In this document: positions 1 to 6,414 of the stretch, piece by piece
Numbering within the stretch: the stretch's first letter is position 1
Layout: every line of letters starts with the position of its first letter
Source of the DNA: Candidatus Delongbacteria bacterium
GTDB taxonomy: Bacteria; Bacteroidota; Bacteroidia; Bacteroidales; ML635J-15
Length of the DNA stretch: 9,383 nt
Direction of reading: 5' to 3'
Assembly: GCA_027858215.1 (NCBI GenBank)
Contig: JAQIDD010000020.1
Coordinates: 1-9,383 of the forward strand
Program-made: the position numbers and the translations under genes
Notes under the pieces: generated by a model
Databases searched by the model: none
Told to the model about the DNA's origin: nothing
The model's input: only the letters and a program-made list of their open reading frames with translations

Positions 1-57
1 CTTGCATCTTATTCATCAAATTTGTTTCTTGAAAGAAAAGAATTAATAGAAGGCCCC
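1..57 (-). repeat. End of a foldback (MITE-like) repeat element, inverted relative to the copy at 9120-9383
   Basis: The reverse complement of these 57 bases matches bases 9121-9177 at 56 of 57 positions by direct reading; the only difference is T versus A in the CTTCTATTAATTC stretch. The outer end, GGGGCCTTCTATTAATTC read on the minus strand, is the terminal inverted repeat of the complete-looking copy at the other end of the window. The interior of this copy lies upstream of base 1, so its length and target-site duplication cannot be judged. No coding capacity is seen. The AT-rich stretch 58-145 that follows shows no gene and no good promoter match. Confidence 0.85.
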
Positions 58-145
58 ATAAGAAAACCAATAAAAAAATTTAAGCTTGCAAAAAAATACA
101 TATCTTCCCAAAGAATTTAAAATACATTCAATGTTTGATAAAACT

Positions 146-277
146 GGAGGTCTGCTATGGTTCTCTACAACAAGCTTTCTTTGCTTTAAATGATTACTTT
201 ACTGGTATTCTGTTTTTTTATCCTGTGAAGATGATGTTGATGAGGAAGAAATATCCCCTGAAAACCCGCCTCCCGGC
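146..277 (+). pseudogene. Broken lipoprotein signal peptide of the SUMF1-like gene (nonsense codon plus frameshift)
   Basis: A clear Shine-Dalgarno sequence, GGAGG at 146-150, stands six bases before ATG 157. From there the frame reads MVLYNKLSLL, then TAA (187-189), then immediately ATG 190 and MITLLVFCFF, ending at TGA 226. Next to this, the frame of the downstream enzyme-like domain is open from 194 and reads LSCEDDVDEEEISPENPPPG up to residue M278. Removing one T from the run of seven at 213-219 joins the two frames to give MITLLVFCFLSCEDD. This is a typical hydrophobic core and lipobox (F-L-S-C) followed by the acidic linker common in Bacteroidota lipoproteins. With the TAA read as a sense codon, the signal peptide is 22 residues before the Cys and has one Lys in the n-region, which is a normal length. 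Starting at ATG 190 alone would give only about 11 residues before Cys, which is too short. What is seen is two lesions in a recognisable signal peptide; whether they are real or sequence errors is unknown. Confidence 0.7.
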
Positions 278-1090
278 ATGTTGTGGATTGATGGCGGTAG
301 CTTTAACATGGGAGATGTCTGGGATACCGGAGACAGCGTTGAAAAACCTGTTCACAAGGTAACACTCAGTGGGTTTTTTATTGGAAAACATGAAATCAGC
401 AATTCAGAATTTATCAGCTTCCTCAATGGTGTTGGGGCGGATGCAGATGGGAAATTCAATGGACACAAGTTGTTGGATATGGACGATGATTATTGCAATA
501 TAAAATATCACGATGGTAGTTTTTCATATTCACAAAGTGATTTTTCTGAAGGGACCAACAGTGCGGTTGCTGAAGTAACCTGGTATGGTGCCATTGAATA
601 TTGCAACTGGCTGAGCCTGGAAAAAGATCTGGACCCTTGTTATACCATCGGGGATGAAGTCACATGTAATTTTAGTGCCAACGGATATAGATTGCCCACA
701 GAGGCAGAATGGGAATATGCTGCAAGGGGTGGAGGACGGTCTGATCAGCAATATGCAGGTACAAATTCAGAAGAAGAGATCAGCAATTATGCATGGATAC
801 AAGATAATACTGACAATAAAACTCACAATGTTGGTACAAAGGAGCCCAATGAACTGGGTATATTTGACATGTCCGGCAATGTACACGAATGGTGCTGGGA
901 CTGGTATGGTTCATATACATCAGATAGCCTGACGAATCCAAGAGGGCCATCTGACGGATATTACCGTATTTTACGTGGTGGTTCATGGAACTTGTATGAA
1001 TACGAATGCCGCACTGCCAAACGTTTTTATTGTTTCCCTCCCGATTGTACCGATCTCATTGGTTTCAGGATCGTTGTTGGTACATACTAA
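278..1090 (+). CDS. Formylglycine-generating-enzyme-like (SUMF1/FGE-sulfatase family) domain protein, probably an ex-lipoprotein
   Basis: The open frame encodes 270 residues that are almost entirely one FGE-sulfatase domain. Family hallmarks in order: an N-terminal IDGGSFNMGD (residues 4-13), HKVTLSGFFIGKHEISNSEF (27-46), the signature RLPTEAEWEYAARGG (138-152), MSGNVHEW (198-205), LRGGSW (232-237) and a closing GFRIV. True FGE uses a Cys pair (human C336 and C341) to oxidise a sulfatase cysteine to formylglycine. Aligning from GGS, the first position is Leu239 and only the second is Cys (Cys244), so sulfatase activation is unlikely. A structural, binding or other role as in many Bacteroidota SUMF1-like lipoproteins is more probable. 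ATG 278 is only the first in-frame ATG after the frameshift; the natural N-terminus is probably the broken lipoprotein signal upstream (157-277), which would place the protein on an envelope membrane. As it stands, the product would lack an export signal. No sulfatase gene is present nearby. Confidence 0.88.
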   Translation: MLWIDGGSFNMGDVWDTGDSVEKPVHKVTLSGFFIGKHEISNSEFISFLNGVGADADGKFNGHKLLDMDDDYCNIKYHDGSFSYSQSDFSEGTNSAVAEVTWYGAIEYCNWLSLEKDLDPCYTIGDEVTCNFSANGYRLPTEAEWEYAARGGGRSDQQYAGTNSEEEISNYAWIQDNTDNKTHNVGTKEPNELGIFDMSGNVHEWCWDWYGSYTSDSLTNPRGPSDGYYRILRGGSWNLYEYECRTAKRFYCFPPDCTDLIGFRIVVGTY

Positions 1091-1116
1091 GTGAGGTTTT
1101 AGGTAAATTATCCGAA

Positions 1117-1135
1117 CGGATTTATGGAAAATCCG
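1117..1135 (+). other. Small hairpin between the SUMF1-like gene and the small secreted protein gene
   Basis: CGGATTT (1117-1123) and AAATCCG (1129-1135) form a perfect 7-bp stem around a 5-base loop. It overlaps a second possible pairing, ATCCG-AA-CGGAT at 1110-1121. It lies 26 bases after the stop of the SUMF1-like gene, but no T-run follows, so it is a weak terminator candidate at best. Confidence 0.3.
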
Positions 1136-1176
1136 CTGTGATATTATCTAAATGATGTAAGTGCAATTTTATAACG

Positions 1177-1578
1177 ATGAAAACAACACTTTTAATCCTG
1201 TGTTTTATTACATGGCTGTATTATACATCGGGAATGGCCAAAGTATCTCACGGATGCCATAATTCGATTTTCACACAAACAGATACGTCGGCCGTACTGC
1301 AAAAAACAGATAGCCTGACTGCCAGCATGCTGGAAACATGGGATGAAAACAGCGGGCGTCAAACCGGAGTACCGTTATCATTAGAACATTATAACAGAAA
1401 TATTTACGATGCACAGGGCAATAATGCTGTGAATGTGAACTATTGTTTCAATAAAACAAAAAAATTTGGGACAAACAGGAAAAATATTGATTTCCCTGGT
1501 GAAAATCACTTTCCTTACAAGTTTGTTATCGTTTATGAAAAGGATACAAACATAGTTTTTGTGTTACCTTCAGATTAA
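1177..1578 (+). CDS. Small secreted protein of unknown function
   Basis: This 133-residue protein is not recognised. It opens with MKTTLLILCFITWLYYTSG, a Lys followed by a hydrophobic core of about 15 residues, which looks like a Sec signal peptide; cleavage near SGMA (residues 18-21) is plausible. There is no lipobox at a sensible place. The mature part is polar, Asn/Thr/Lys rich, with Cys27 and Cys90 that could form a disulfide in the periplasm. It ends in a hydrophobic strand-like segment, KFVIVYEKDTNIVFVLPSD. No repeats, further membrane segments or catalytic motif are seen. ATG 1177 is taken as the start because the signal peptide begins there; there is no clear Shine-Dalgarno site. It lies 86 bases after the SUMF1-like gene on the same strand and may share its transcript. 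The signal peptide and clean stop argue for a real gene, but no homology is claimed. Confidence 0.6.
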   Translation: MKTTLLILCFITWLYYTSGMAKVSHGCHNSIFTQTDTSAVLQKTDSLTASMLETWDENSGRQTGVPLSLEHYNRNIYDAQGNNAVNVNYCFNKTKKFGTNRKNIDFPGENHFPYKFVIVYEKDTNIVFVLPSD

Positions 1579-1649
1579 TTGTCAACATAATTACGGATTC
1601 GAACTCATGTTCGGGGTGGGTTATTTCTCTGAATAAAAACATAAAAATA

Positions 1650-1681
1650 TTTGGTAACCACAAAGATAAAGCCTATGTTTG
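1650..1681 (+). promoter_or_regulatory. Bacteroidota housekeeping promoter for the rimP-nusA-infB operon
   Basis: TTTG at 1650-1653 and TATGTTTG at 1674-1681 are separated by 20 bases. This fits the Bacteroides consensus of a -33 TTTG and a -7 TAnnTTTG with a 19-21 base spacer at every defined position. It predicts a transcription start near 1686-1691, about 45 bases before the rimP start codon. The site is the best promoter match I found in any intergenic gap of the window. Confidence 0.65.
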
Positions 1682-1696
1682 CAATGAGAAAAAGAG

Positions 1697-1721
1697 ATAA
1701 GGGGACATGAAGTCCCCTTAT
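1697..1721 (+). promoter_or_regulatory. Strong leader hairpin just before rimP (candidate attenuator, or terminator of the upstream gene)
   Basis: ATAAGGGGAC (1697-1706) pairs perfectly with GTCCCCTTAT (1712-1721) around the loop ATGAA, giving a 10-bp stem that a G-U and an A-T pair can extend to 12. TTTAGTATTATATG follows, so a short, interrupted T-rich tail leads into the rimP start at 1732. If transcription begins at the promoter ending at 1681, the hairpin forms at the very 5' end of the operon mRNA and could act as an attenuator, mRNA stabiliser or translation modulator. It could equally terminate read-through from the gene ending at 1578. The structure is seen; the role is inferred. Confidence 0.65.
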
Positions 1722-1731
1722 TTAGTATTAT

Positions 1732-2163
1732 ATGGTAAAAGAAGAAGAGGTTAAGCGCCTAATAAACAGCGCATTAAAGGAGCGTGAATTCCTGGTTGAC
1801 TGTACTGTAAGCAAGTCAAATCAGGTTATGGTATATGTAGATGGTTTTCAAAATTTTAGCATTGATGATTGCCGGAGGATAAGCAATGCGATAGAATCCG
1901 GGCTGGATAGAAATAAGGAAGATTTTCAATTGACAGTATCAACGCCCGGGCTTGATAAACATTTCAAAGTAAGAGAACAATACATAAAGTATGTGGGTAA
2001 AAAAATAGAAGTGATTTTGAATGACGGCAACAAAATCATTGCAGATTTAAAGAGTGTTGATGATGATGGCATACAGATTGCATATCAAAAAAATAAAAAG
2101 CAAATTCAGGAAAAGATGATGTATGATGAGATCAGTAAAACAAAACCTTGTATTAATTTTTAG
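1732..2163 (+). CDS. rimP: Ribosome maturation factor RimP
   Basis: RimP binds the free 30S subunit and is needed for its late maturation. The 143-residue product has the usual two-domain layout and is a little short for the family (about 150). The N-terminal domain carries MVYVDGFQNFSIDDCRRISN and a following acidic helix. The family signature appears as TVSTPGLDKHFKV (S70-T71-P72-G73-L74 at its core), and the C-terminal part is an Sm-like beta barrel (GKKIEVILNDGNKIIADLKS). The start at ATG 1732 lies 11 bases past a strong leader hairpin. The stop TAG is followed after 13 bases by nusA, the standard order in most bacteria. The final Lys-rich stretch ending KTKPCINF is unremarkable. Confidence 0.95.
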   Translation: MVKEEEVKRLINSALKEREFLVDCTVSKSNQVMVYVDGFQNFSIDDCRRISNAIESGLDRNKEDFQLTVSTPGLDKHFKVREQYIKYVGKKIEVILNDGNKIIADLKSVDDDGIQIAYQKNKKQIQEKMMYDEISKTKPCINF

Positions 2164-2176
2164 TAAAAATTGAAGT

Positions 2177-3409
2177 ATGGCACAAATGAATTTAATAGAC
2201 ACGTTTTCAGAGTTCAAGGAGCTGAAAAACATTGACAGGCCTACCATGATGAGTGTACTCGAAGATGTTTTCAGGGCTACACTGTTGAAAATTCACGGAA
2301 CGGATGAGAATTATGATATTATTATTAATGTTGATAAAGGGGATTTTGAGATTTGGAGAAACAGAGAGGTAGTAGCAGACAAAGATTTTGAAGATCCAAA
2401 CACCCAGATACCATTGTCAGAAGCAAGAAAAATTGAAGACGATTATGAAATTGGCGAGGATGTTACCGATGAGGTAAAGATGGAAGACTTTGGCCGGCGT
2501 ACTATTCTCGCATTAAGGCAAAACTTAACCAACAAAATACTGGAACTTGAAAGAGACAGCATTTATAATAAATACAAAGAACGGCTTGATGAAATTGTAA
2601 CCGGGGAAGTGTATCAGATTTGGAAAAAAGAAATCCTGGTTTTGGATGATGAGGGCAACGAATTGATACTTCCACGTGAAGATCAAATCCCATCAGACTT
2701 TTTCAGAAAAGGCGACACATTGCGTGCTGTGGTATCCAAAGTGGAAATGAGAAACGGAAATCCCCTGATTATCATATCCCGGACATCAACCATGTTTCTT
2801 GAACGGCTTTTTGAAATGGAAGTGCCTGAAATATTTGATGGGCTGATTACCATACAAAAAATTGCCCGTATGCCCGGAGAAAGAGCTAAAGTAGCTGTGG
2901 AGTCTTACGATGACAGGGTGGATCCTGTAGGTGCTTGTGTTGGCATGAAAGGAAGCCGTATCCATGGTATTGTAAGGGAATTGAGAAATGAGAACATTGA
3001 TGTTATCAATTATACAAGCAACATTCAACTGTTTATTCAGCGTGCTCTGAGTCCGGCTAAAGTAAATAATGTCGCCTTAAAAGACGACTTTCGGGCGGAT
3101 GTGTATCTTGATCCGGATCAGGTATCCCTGGCCATCGGTAAAAATGGTTACAACATCAAACTTGCTAGCCAGCTAACCGGCTATGAAATTGATGTTTACA
3201 GGGAAGTGGGTGAAGATGAGGAAGATGTGGATATTGTTGAATTCAGTGATGAAATTGATGAGTGGGTAATTCAGCAGCTTAAGGCTATTGGCCTTGATAC
3301 TGCAAAAGCTGTACTTGAATTGACACGTGAAGATTTGTTAAGCAGAACGGATCTGGAAGAAGAAACTGTGGATAATGTAATTAAAGTATTGAAATCAGAA
3401 TTTGAATAA
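2177..3409 (+). CDS. nusA: Transcription termination/antitermination factor NusA
   Basis: NusA binds RNA polymerase and nascent RNA, modulating pausing, intrinsic termination and antitermination. The 410 residues show the family order: an N-terminal polymerase-binding domain (about 1-135, with EFKELKNIDRPTMMSVLEDV), an S1 domain (about 137-205, GEVYQIWKKEILVLDDEGN), then two KH domains. KH1 contains DPVGACVGMKGSRIHGIVRE (from D249) and KH2 contains LAIGKNGYNIKLAS (318-331). A short acidic tail with a helix-hairpin-helix-like segment ends the protein (TAKAVLELTREDLLSRTDLEE). There are no extra C-terminal acidic repeats of the enterobacterial type, as expected in Bacteroidota. ATG 2177 is used; ATG 2186 is a close alternative. 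The gene sits 13 bases after rimP, clearly in one operon. Confidence 0.97.
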   Translation: MAQMNLIDTFSEFKELKNIDRPTMMSVLEDVFRATLLKIHGTDENYDIIINVDKGDFEIWRNREVVADKDFEDPNTQIPLSEARKIEDDYEIGEDVTDEVKMEDFGRRTILALRQNLTNKILELERDSIYNKYKERLDEIVTGEVYQIWKKEILVLDDEGNELILPREDQIPSDFFRKGDTLRAVVSKVEMRNGNPLIIISRTSTMFLERLFEMEVPEIFDGLITIQKIARMPGERAKVAVESYDDRVDPVGACVGMKGSRIHGIVRELRNENIDVINYTSNIQLFIQRALSPAKVNNVALKDDFRADVYLDPDQVSLAIGKNGYNIKLASQLTGYEIDVYREVGEDEEDVDIVEFSDEIDEWVIQQLKAIGLDTAKAVLELTREDLLSRTDLEEETVDNVIKVLKSEFE

Positions 3410-3429
3410 ATACCGGTTTTTGCCGGATT
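3409..3429 (+). other. Small hairpin between nusA and infB
   Basis: CCGG (3413-3416) and CCGG (3423-3426) pair around TTTTTG. Flanking AAT/ATT pairs extend the stem to 7 bp with one bulged A. No T-run follows, so it is probably not a terminator. It could tune the nusA/infB ratio by pausing or by protecting an RNA end, but this is a guess. Confidence 0.3.
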
Positions 3430-3452
3430 AATTTGTGGATTAGAAACAACTT

Positions 3453-3572
3453 ATGGCAGCATAAAAGAAACGTTTAATTAAAATTGCAAAAGAATTTAAC
3501 ATTGGTCATAATACCATTGTTGAATTTCTGGCCAAAAAAGGATTTGAAATTGAATCAAATCCCAACACCAAA
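3453..3572 (+). pseudogene. infB: Canonical 5' end of infB, interrupted by an in-frame TAA at codon 4
   Basis: ATG 3453 begins ATG GCA GCA TAA AAG AAA CGT (M-A-A-stop-K-K-R). After the stop (3462-3464) the same frame continues without interruption as LIKIAKEFNIG, HNTIVEFLAKKGFEIES and NPNTK into the annotated frame at 3573. This is the conserved N-terminal start of Bacteroidota IF-2 (typically M-A-x-K-R-L-x-K-I/V-A-x-E-F-N-x-G), including its first small IF2_N-type helical domain. The coding sense is intact apart from the one codon, so a single substitution (for example from CAA, GAA or AAA) explains it. No other ATG, and no GTG or TTG in frame, occurs between 3465 and 3572. Confidence 0.85.
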
Positions 3573-6410
3573 GTGCCTCCGGAATGTTACGAACTCCTGG
3601 AAAAGGAGTTTGGTGATCAGATTTCCGTAAAAGAGAAGTCTAAAGCTGTGTCACAGCAAATCAAAGACCGCCGGCAACAAAGGGCAGAGACCAAACACGA
3701 TGAGGTTGCCTCAACTGCTGATGAGAAATCTGTGTCTTCAGGGGATACAGAAGAAGATAAGGACATTCTTATCAAAGATAATGCTGCATCACCCAGTGAT
3801 AAAACATCTGAGGATACTAAAGATACAGATAAAACAAAAGAGGAAACACCTGAGAAAAAAGATCATCCCGTTGCTTCAGAAAAAAAAGCTGAAAAATCCG
3901 ACAGTGCTGCCGAAAAGGATATCGCGAAATCTGAATCTAAAGAGGATGAATCCACAAAGGATGAAAACCTGAAAGTAATCCGCAAAATTGATTTGGATAA
4001 GGTTAATCAAAAAACCCGGCCTGACAAGAAAAGCAAAAAGGAGAAAGAGGAAGAAAAGGAAAAGCTGGAAGAACAAAAGGCCAAAAAAACTGAAGATCAG
4101 AAAGCCAAAGCGCCTGAAAAAACTCAATCTGCTGAAACAAAAGAGGAAAAGATTGATGATAAACCAAAAGAAAAGGAAAAAACTGAACCCAAATCACCTG
4201 AGATTTTCAAAAACACAGAAGTTGAAAAACTGAATGGGCCCAAGGTTGTTGGTAAGATTAATATTGAAAATTTCCTTGAAAAAGAGAAGGAACTGGAGCG
4301 AAAGCGGAAAAAAGAAAAAGAAGCGTTTAAAGCTGAACGAAAGAAAAAAGCTGCCAACAAGAAAAAAAGAAAGCGCATTAAAAAAGAAAAAGTTTCTATT
4401 AAAGATAAAGATAAAACACAAGGCAGAGACAGAGATAAAGGCAAACCATTCCCTAAGAAGAAAAAGACAAGGTCTAAAGCCAAAGACAGCAGAGAAGAAA
4501 TTACCGAAGAAGATGTGCAGAAACAAATCAAGAACACCCTCGCCAGGATGGAAACCAAAAAGCAGAAATCAAAAACTGCAAAATACCGCCGCGACAAGAG
4601 GGATGCTGTTTACAAAAAGAAAGAAGAAGAAAAACAAAAAGAAGAAGAAAGCAAAAACATCCTTCAGGTCAATGAGTTTGCATCAGTCAATGAGCTTGCC
4701 AGCATGATGGATAAGCCCGTTACCGAGATCATTGCTACCTGTATGAACATCGGACTCAATGTCTCAATCAATCAGAGATTAGACGCTGAAACCATGACAC
4801 TTGTAGCTGATGAATTTGGATATGATGTCGAATTTGTAAGTGCCGATGACCTTTTGGAAGATAACGAAGAAGTAGAAGATGCACCTGAAGATTTGGAACC
4901 CAGAGCACCCATCATTACTGTCATGGGACATGTGGATCACGGGAAGACAAAACTGCTTGATTACATTCGCCATACCAATGTTGTTGCCGGAGAAGCCGGA
5001 AAAATTACACAACACGTGGGTGCTTATTCCGTAGAACTGGATAACGGCAAAATCATTAGTTTCCTCGACACACCCGGTCATGAGGCTTTTACTGCTATGC
5101 GAGCCAGAGGAGCTCAGGTTACAGACCTGGCAATTATCGTTATCGCTGCCGATGATGGTGTTATGCCTCAAACTGTTGAAGCCATTAATCATGCTTCAGC
5201 CGCAGGGGTGCCCATGGTTTTTGCCATAAACAAGGTGGATAAGCCGACAGTTGATCCTGAAAAGATCAAAGAAATACTTGCCAACATGAATTACCTCGTC
5301 GAAGATTGGGGTGGTAAGTATCAGTCCCAGGAAATTTCAGCACTGAAAGGCACCAACGTGGACGAATTGCTCGAAAAAGTCTTGCTCGAAGCCGAATTAC
5401 TGGAATTGAAAGCCAACCCAAACTGCCCGGCTGAAGGAACCATTATTGAGTCCAGCCTTGATAAAGGGCGGGGCTATGTTTCTACTATGCTTGTTCAGAG
5501 AGGAACCTTGAAAAAAGGAGACATTGTGCTTTCAGGTCAATGTTATGGCAGGGTGAAAGCCATGTTTAACGAACGTCAAAAGCCTATCAAAGAGACCGGG
5601 CCTGCCACACCCGCTGTGGTCCTTGGCCTTAACGGAGCACCGCAGGCCGGAGATACCTTTAAAGTGATGGAAAGCGACAGTGAAGCCAAAAACATCGCAC
5701 AAAAAAGACAGCAACTGGCCAGAGAACAATCGCTGCGTACACAAAAACACATTACCCTCGATGAAATCGGACGCCGCCTGGCACTCGGAAATTTCCAGGA
5801 AATCAATGTGGTTGTTAAAGGTGATGTTGATGGTTCCATTGAAGCAATGGCAGACTCACTGATTAAATTGTCCACCGAAGAACTACAGGTCAATGTCATC
5901 CATAAAGCGGTAGGCCAAATCACAGAAACGGATGTTATGCTTGCATCTGCATCCAACGCTGTTATCATCGGATTCCAGGTTCGTCCTTCTGTCGGAGCCC
6001 GTAAACTGGCCGAAAAAGAAGAGATTGAAATCCGCCTGTATTCAATCATTTACGATGCTATCAACGATATGAAAGATGCCATGGAAGGTATGCTTTCTCC
6101 GGAAATCAAAGAAAAAATTACCGGTACTGCCGAAGTCAAAGAGGTCTTTAAAATAACCAAAGTTGGCACCGTAGCAGGTTGTAAAGTGGTTGACGGTAAA
6201 ATCTTCAGAAATAACAAAGCTCGGGTCATCCGTGATGGCATTGTTGTTTACACCGGAGAACTGGAATCACTGAAACGATTTAAAAATGACGTCAAAGATG
6301 TGGCTTCAGGTTATGAATGTGGTTTAAATGTTGAAAATTTCAATGATATCAAAGTGGGGGATGTCATCGAATCATTTGAAGAAGTGGAAGTGAAACAGAC
6401 ATTGAAATAA
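3573..6410 (+). CDS. infB: Translation initiation factor IF-2 (open from GTG 3573; true start probably 3453)
   Basis: IF-2 is the GTPase that brings initiator fMet-tRNA to the 30S subunit and promotes 50S joining. From GTG 3573 the product is 945 residues. About 20-355 is a very Lys/Glu/Asp/Ser-rich, low-complexity linker. An IF2_N domain follows (about 366-422, VNEFASVNELASMMDKPVTE). The GTPase domain has G1 GHVDHGKT (452-459), G2 around GKITQHVGAY, G3 DTPGH (499-503), G4 NKVD (553-556) and G5 SAL (589-591, ALKG instead of the frequent AKKG). Domains II, III and the C-terminal tRNA-binding domain run to the end (VGTVAGCKVVDGKIFRNNKARV). All GTPase motifs are intact. GTG 3573 encodes the Val of the conserved NTKVPPECYELL segment and is unlikely to be the native start; homology begins at ATG 3453, which is cut by a TAA. 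The peptidase gene starts four bases after the stop. Confidence 0.95.
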   Translation: MPPECYELLEKEFGDQISVKEKSKAVSQQIKDRRQQRAETKHDEVASTADEKSVSSGDTEEDKDILIKDNAASPSDKTSEDTKDTDKTKEETPEKKDHPVASEKKAEKSDSAAEKDIAKSESKEDESTKDENLKVIRKIDLDKVNQKTRPDKKSKKEKEEEKEKLEEQKAKKTEDQKAKAPEKTQSAETKEEKIDDKPKEKEKTEPKSPEIFKNTEVEKLNGPKVVGKINIENFLEKEKELERKRKKEKEAFKAERKKKAANKKKRKRIKKEKVSIKDKDKTQGRDRDKGKPFPKKKKTRSKAKDSREEITEEDVQKQIKNTLARMETKKQKSKTAKYRRDKRDAVYKKKEEEKQKEEESKNILQVNEFASVNELASMMDKPVTEIIATCMNIGLNVSINQRLDAETMTLVADEFGYDVEFVSADDLLEDNEEVEDAPEDLEPRAPIITVMGHVDHGKTKLLDYIRHTNVVAGEAGKITQHVGAYSVELDNGKIISFLDTPGHEAFTAMRARGAQVTDLAIIVIAADDGVMPQTVEAINHASAAGVPMVFAINKVDKPTVDPEKIKEILANMNYLVEDWGGKYQSQEISALKGTNVDELLEKVLLEAELLELKANPNCPAEGTIIESSLDKGRGYVSTMLVQRGTLKKGDIVLSGQCYGRVKAMFNERQKPIKETGPATPAVVLGLNGAPQAGDTFKVMESDSEAKNIAQKRQQLAREQSLRTQKHITLDEIGRRLALGNFQEINVVVKGDVDGSIEAMADSLIKLSTEELQVNVIHKAVGQITETDVMLASASNAVIIGFQVRPSVGARKLAEKEEIEIRLYSIIYDAINDMKDAMEGMLSPEIKEKITGTAEVKEVFKITKVGTVAGCKVVDGKIFRNNKARVIRDGIVVYTGELESLKRFKNDVKDVASGYECGLNVENFNDIKVGDVIESFEEVEVKQTLK

Positions 6411-6414
6411 GTTC

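Noticed and set aside
135..362. 75-codon reading frame overlapping the signal-peptide region
   Set aside because: It lacks domain-like features and runs out of frame into the SUMF1-like domain; the other two frames hold the recognisable signal and mature parts.
1590..1625. GGATTCGAACT at about 1595, resembling the T-arm of a minus-strand tRNA
   Set aside because: The bases flanking TTCGAAT do not pair as a T-stem and no acceptor, D or anticodon arm can be formed.
1709..1718. GAAGTCCCCT shared between the rimP leader hairpin and the right end of the MITE-like element
   Set aside because: Ten shared bases without further similarity; the leader stem is explained by its own palindrome.
3700..4707. 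Several long overlapping reading frames on both strands, Lys-rich or Phe/Leu-rich
   Set aside because: They are shadows of the purine-rich, low-complexity Lys/Glu linker of IF-2; none has a recognisable domain or start signal.
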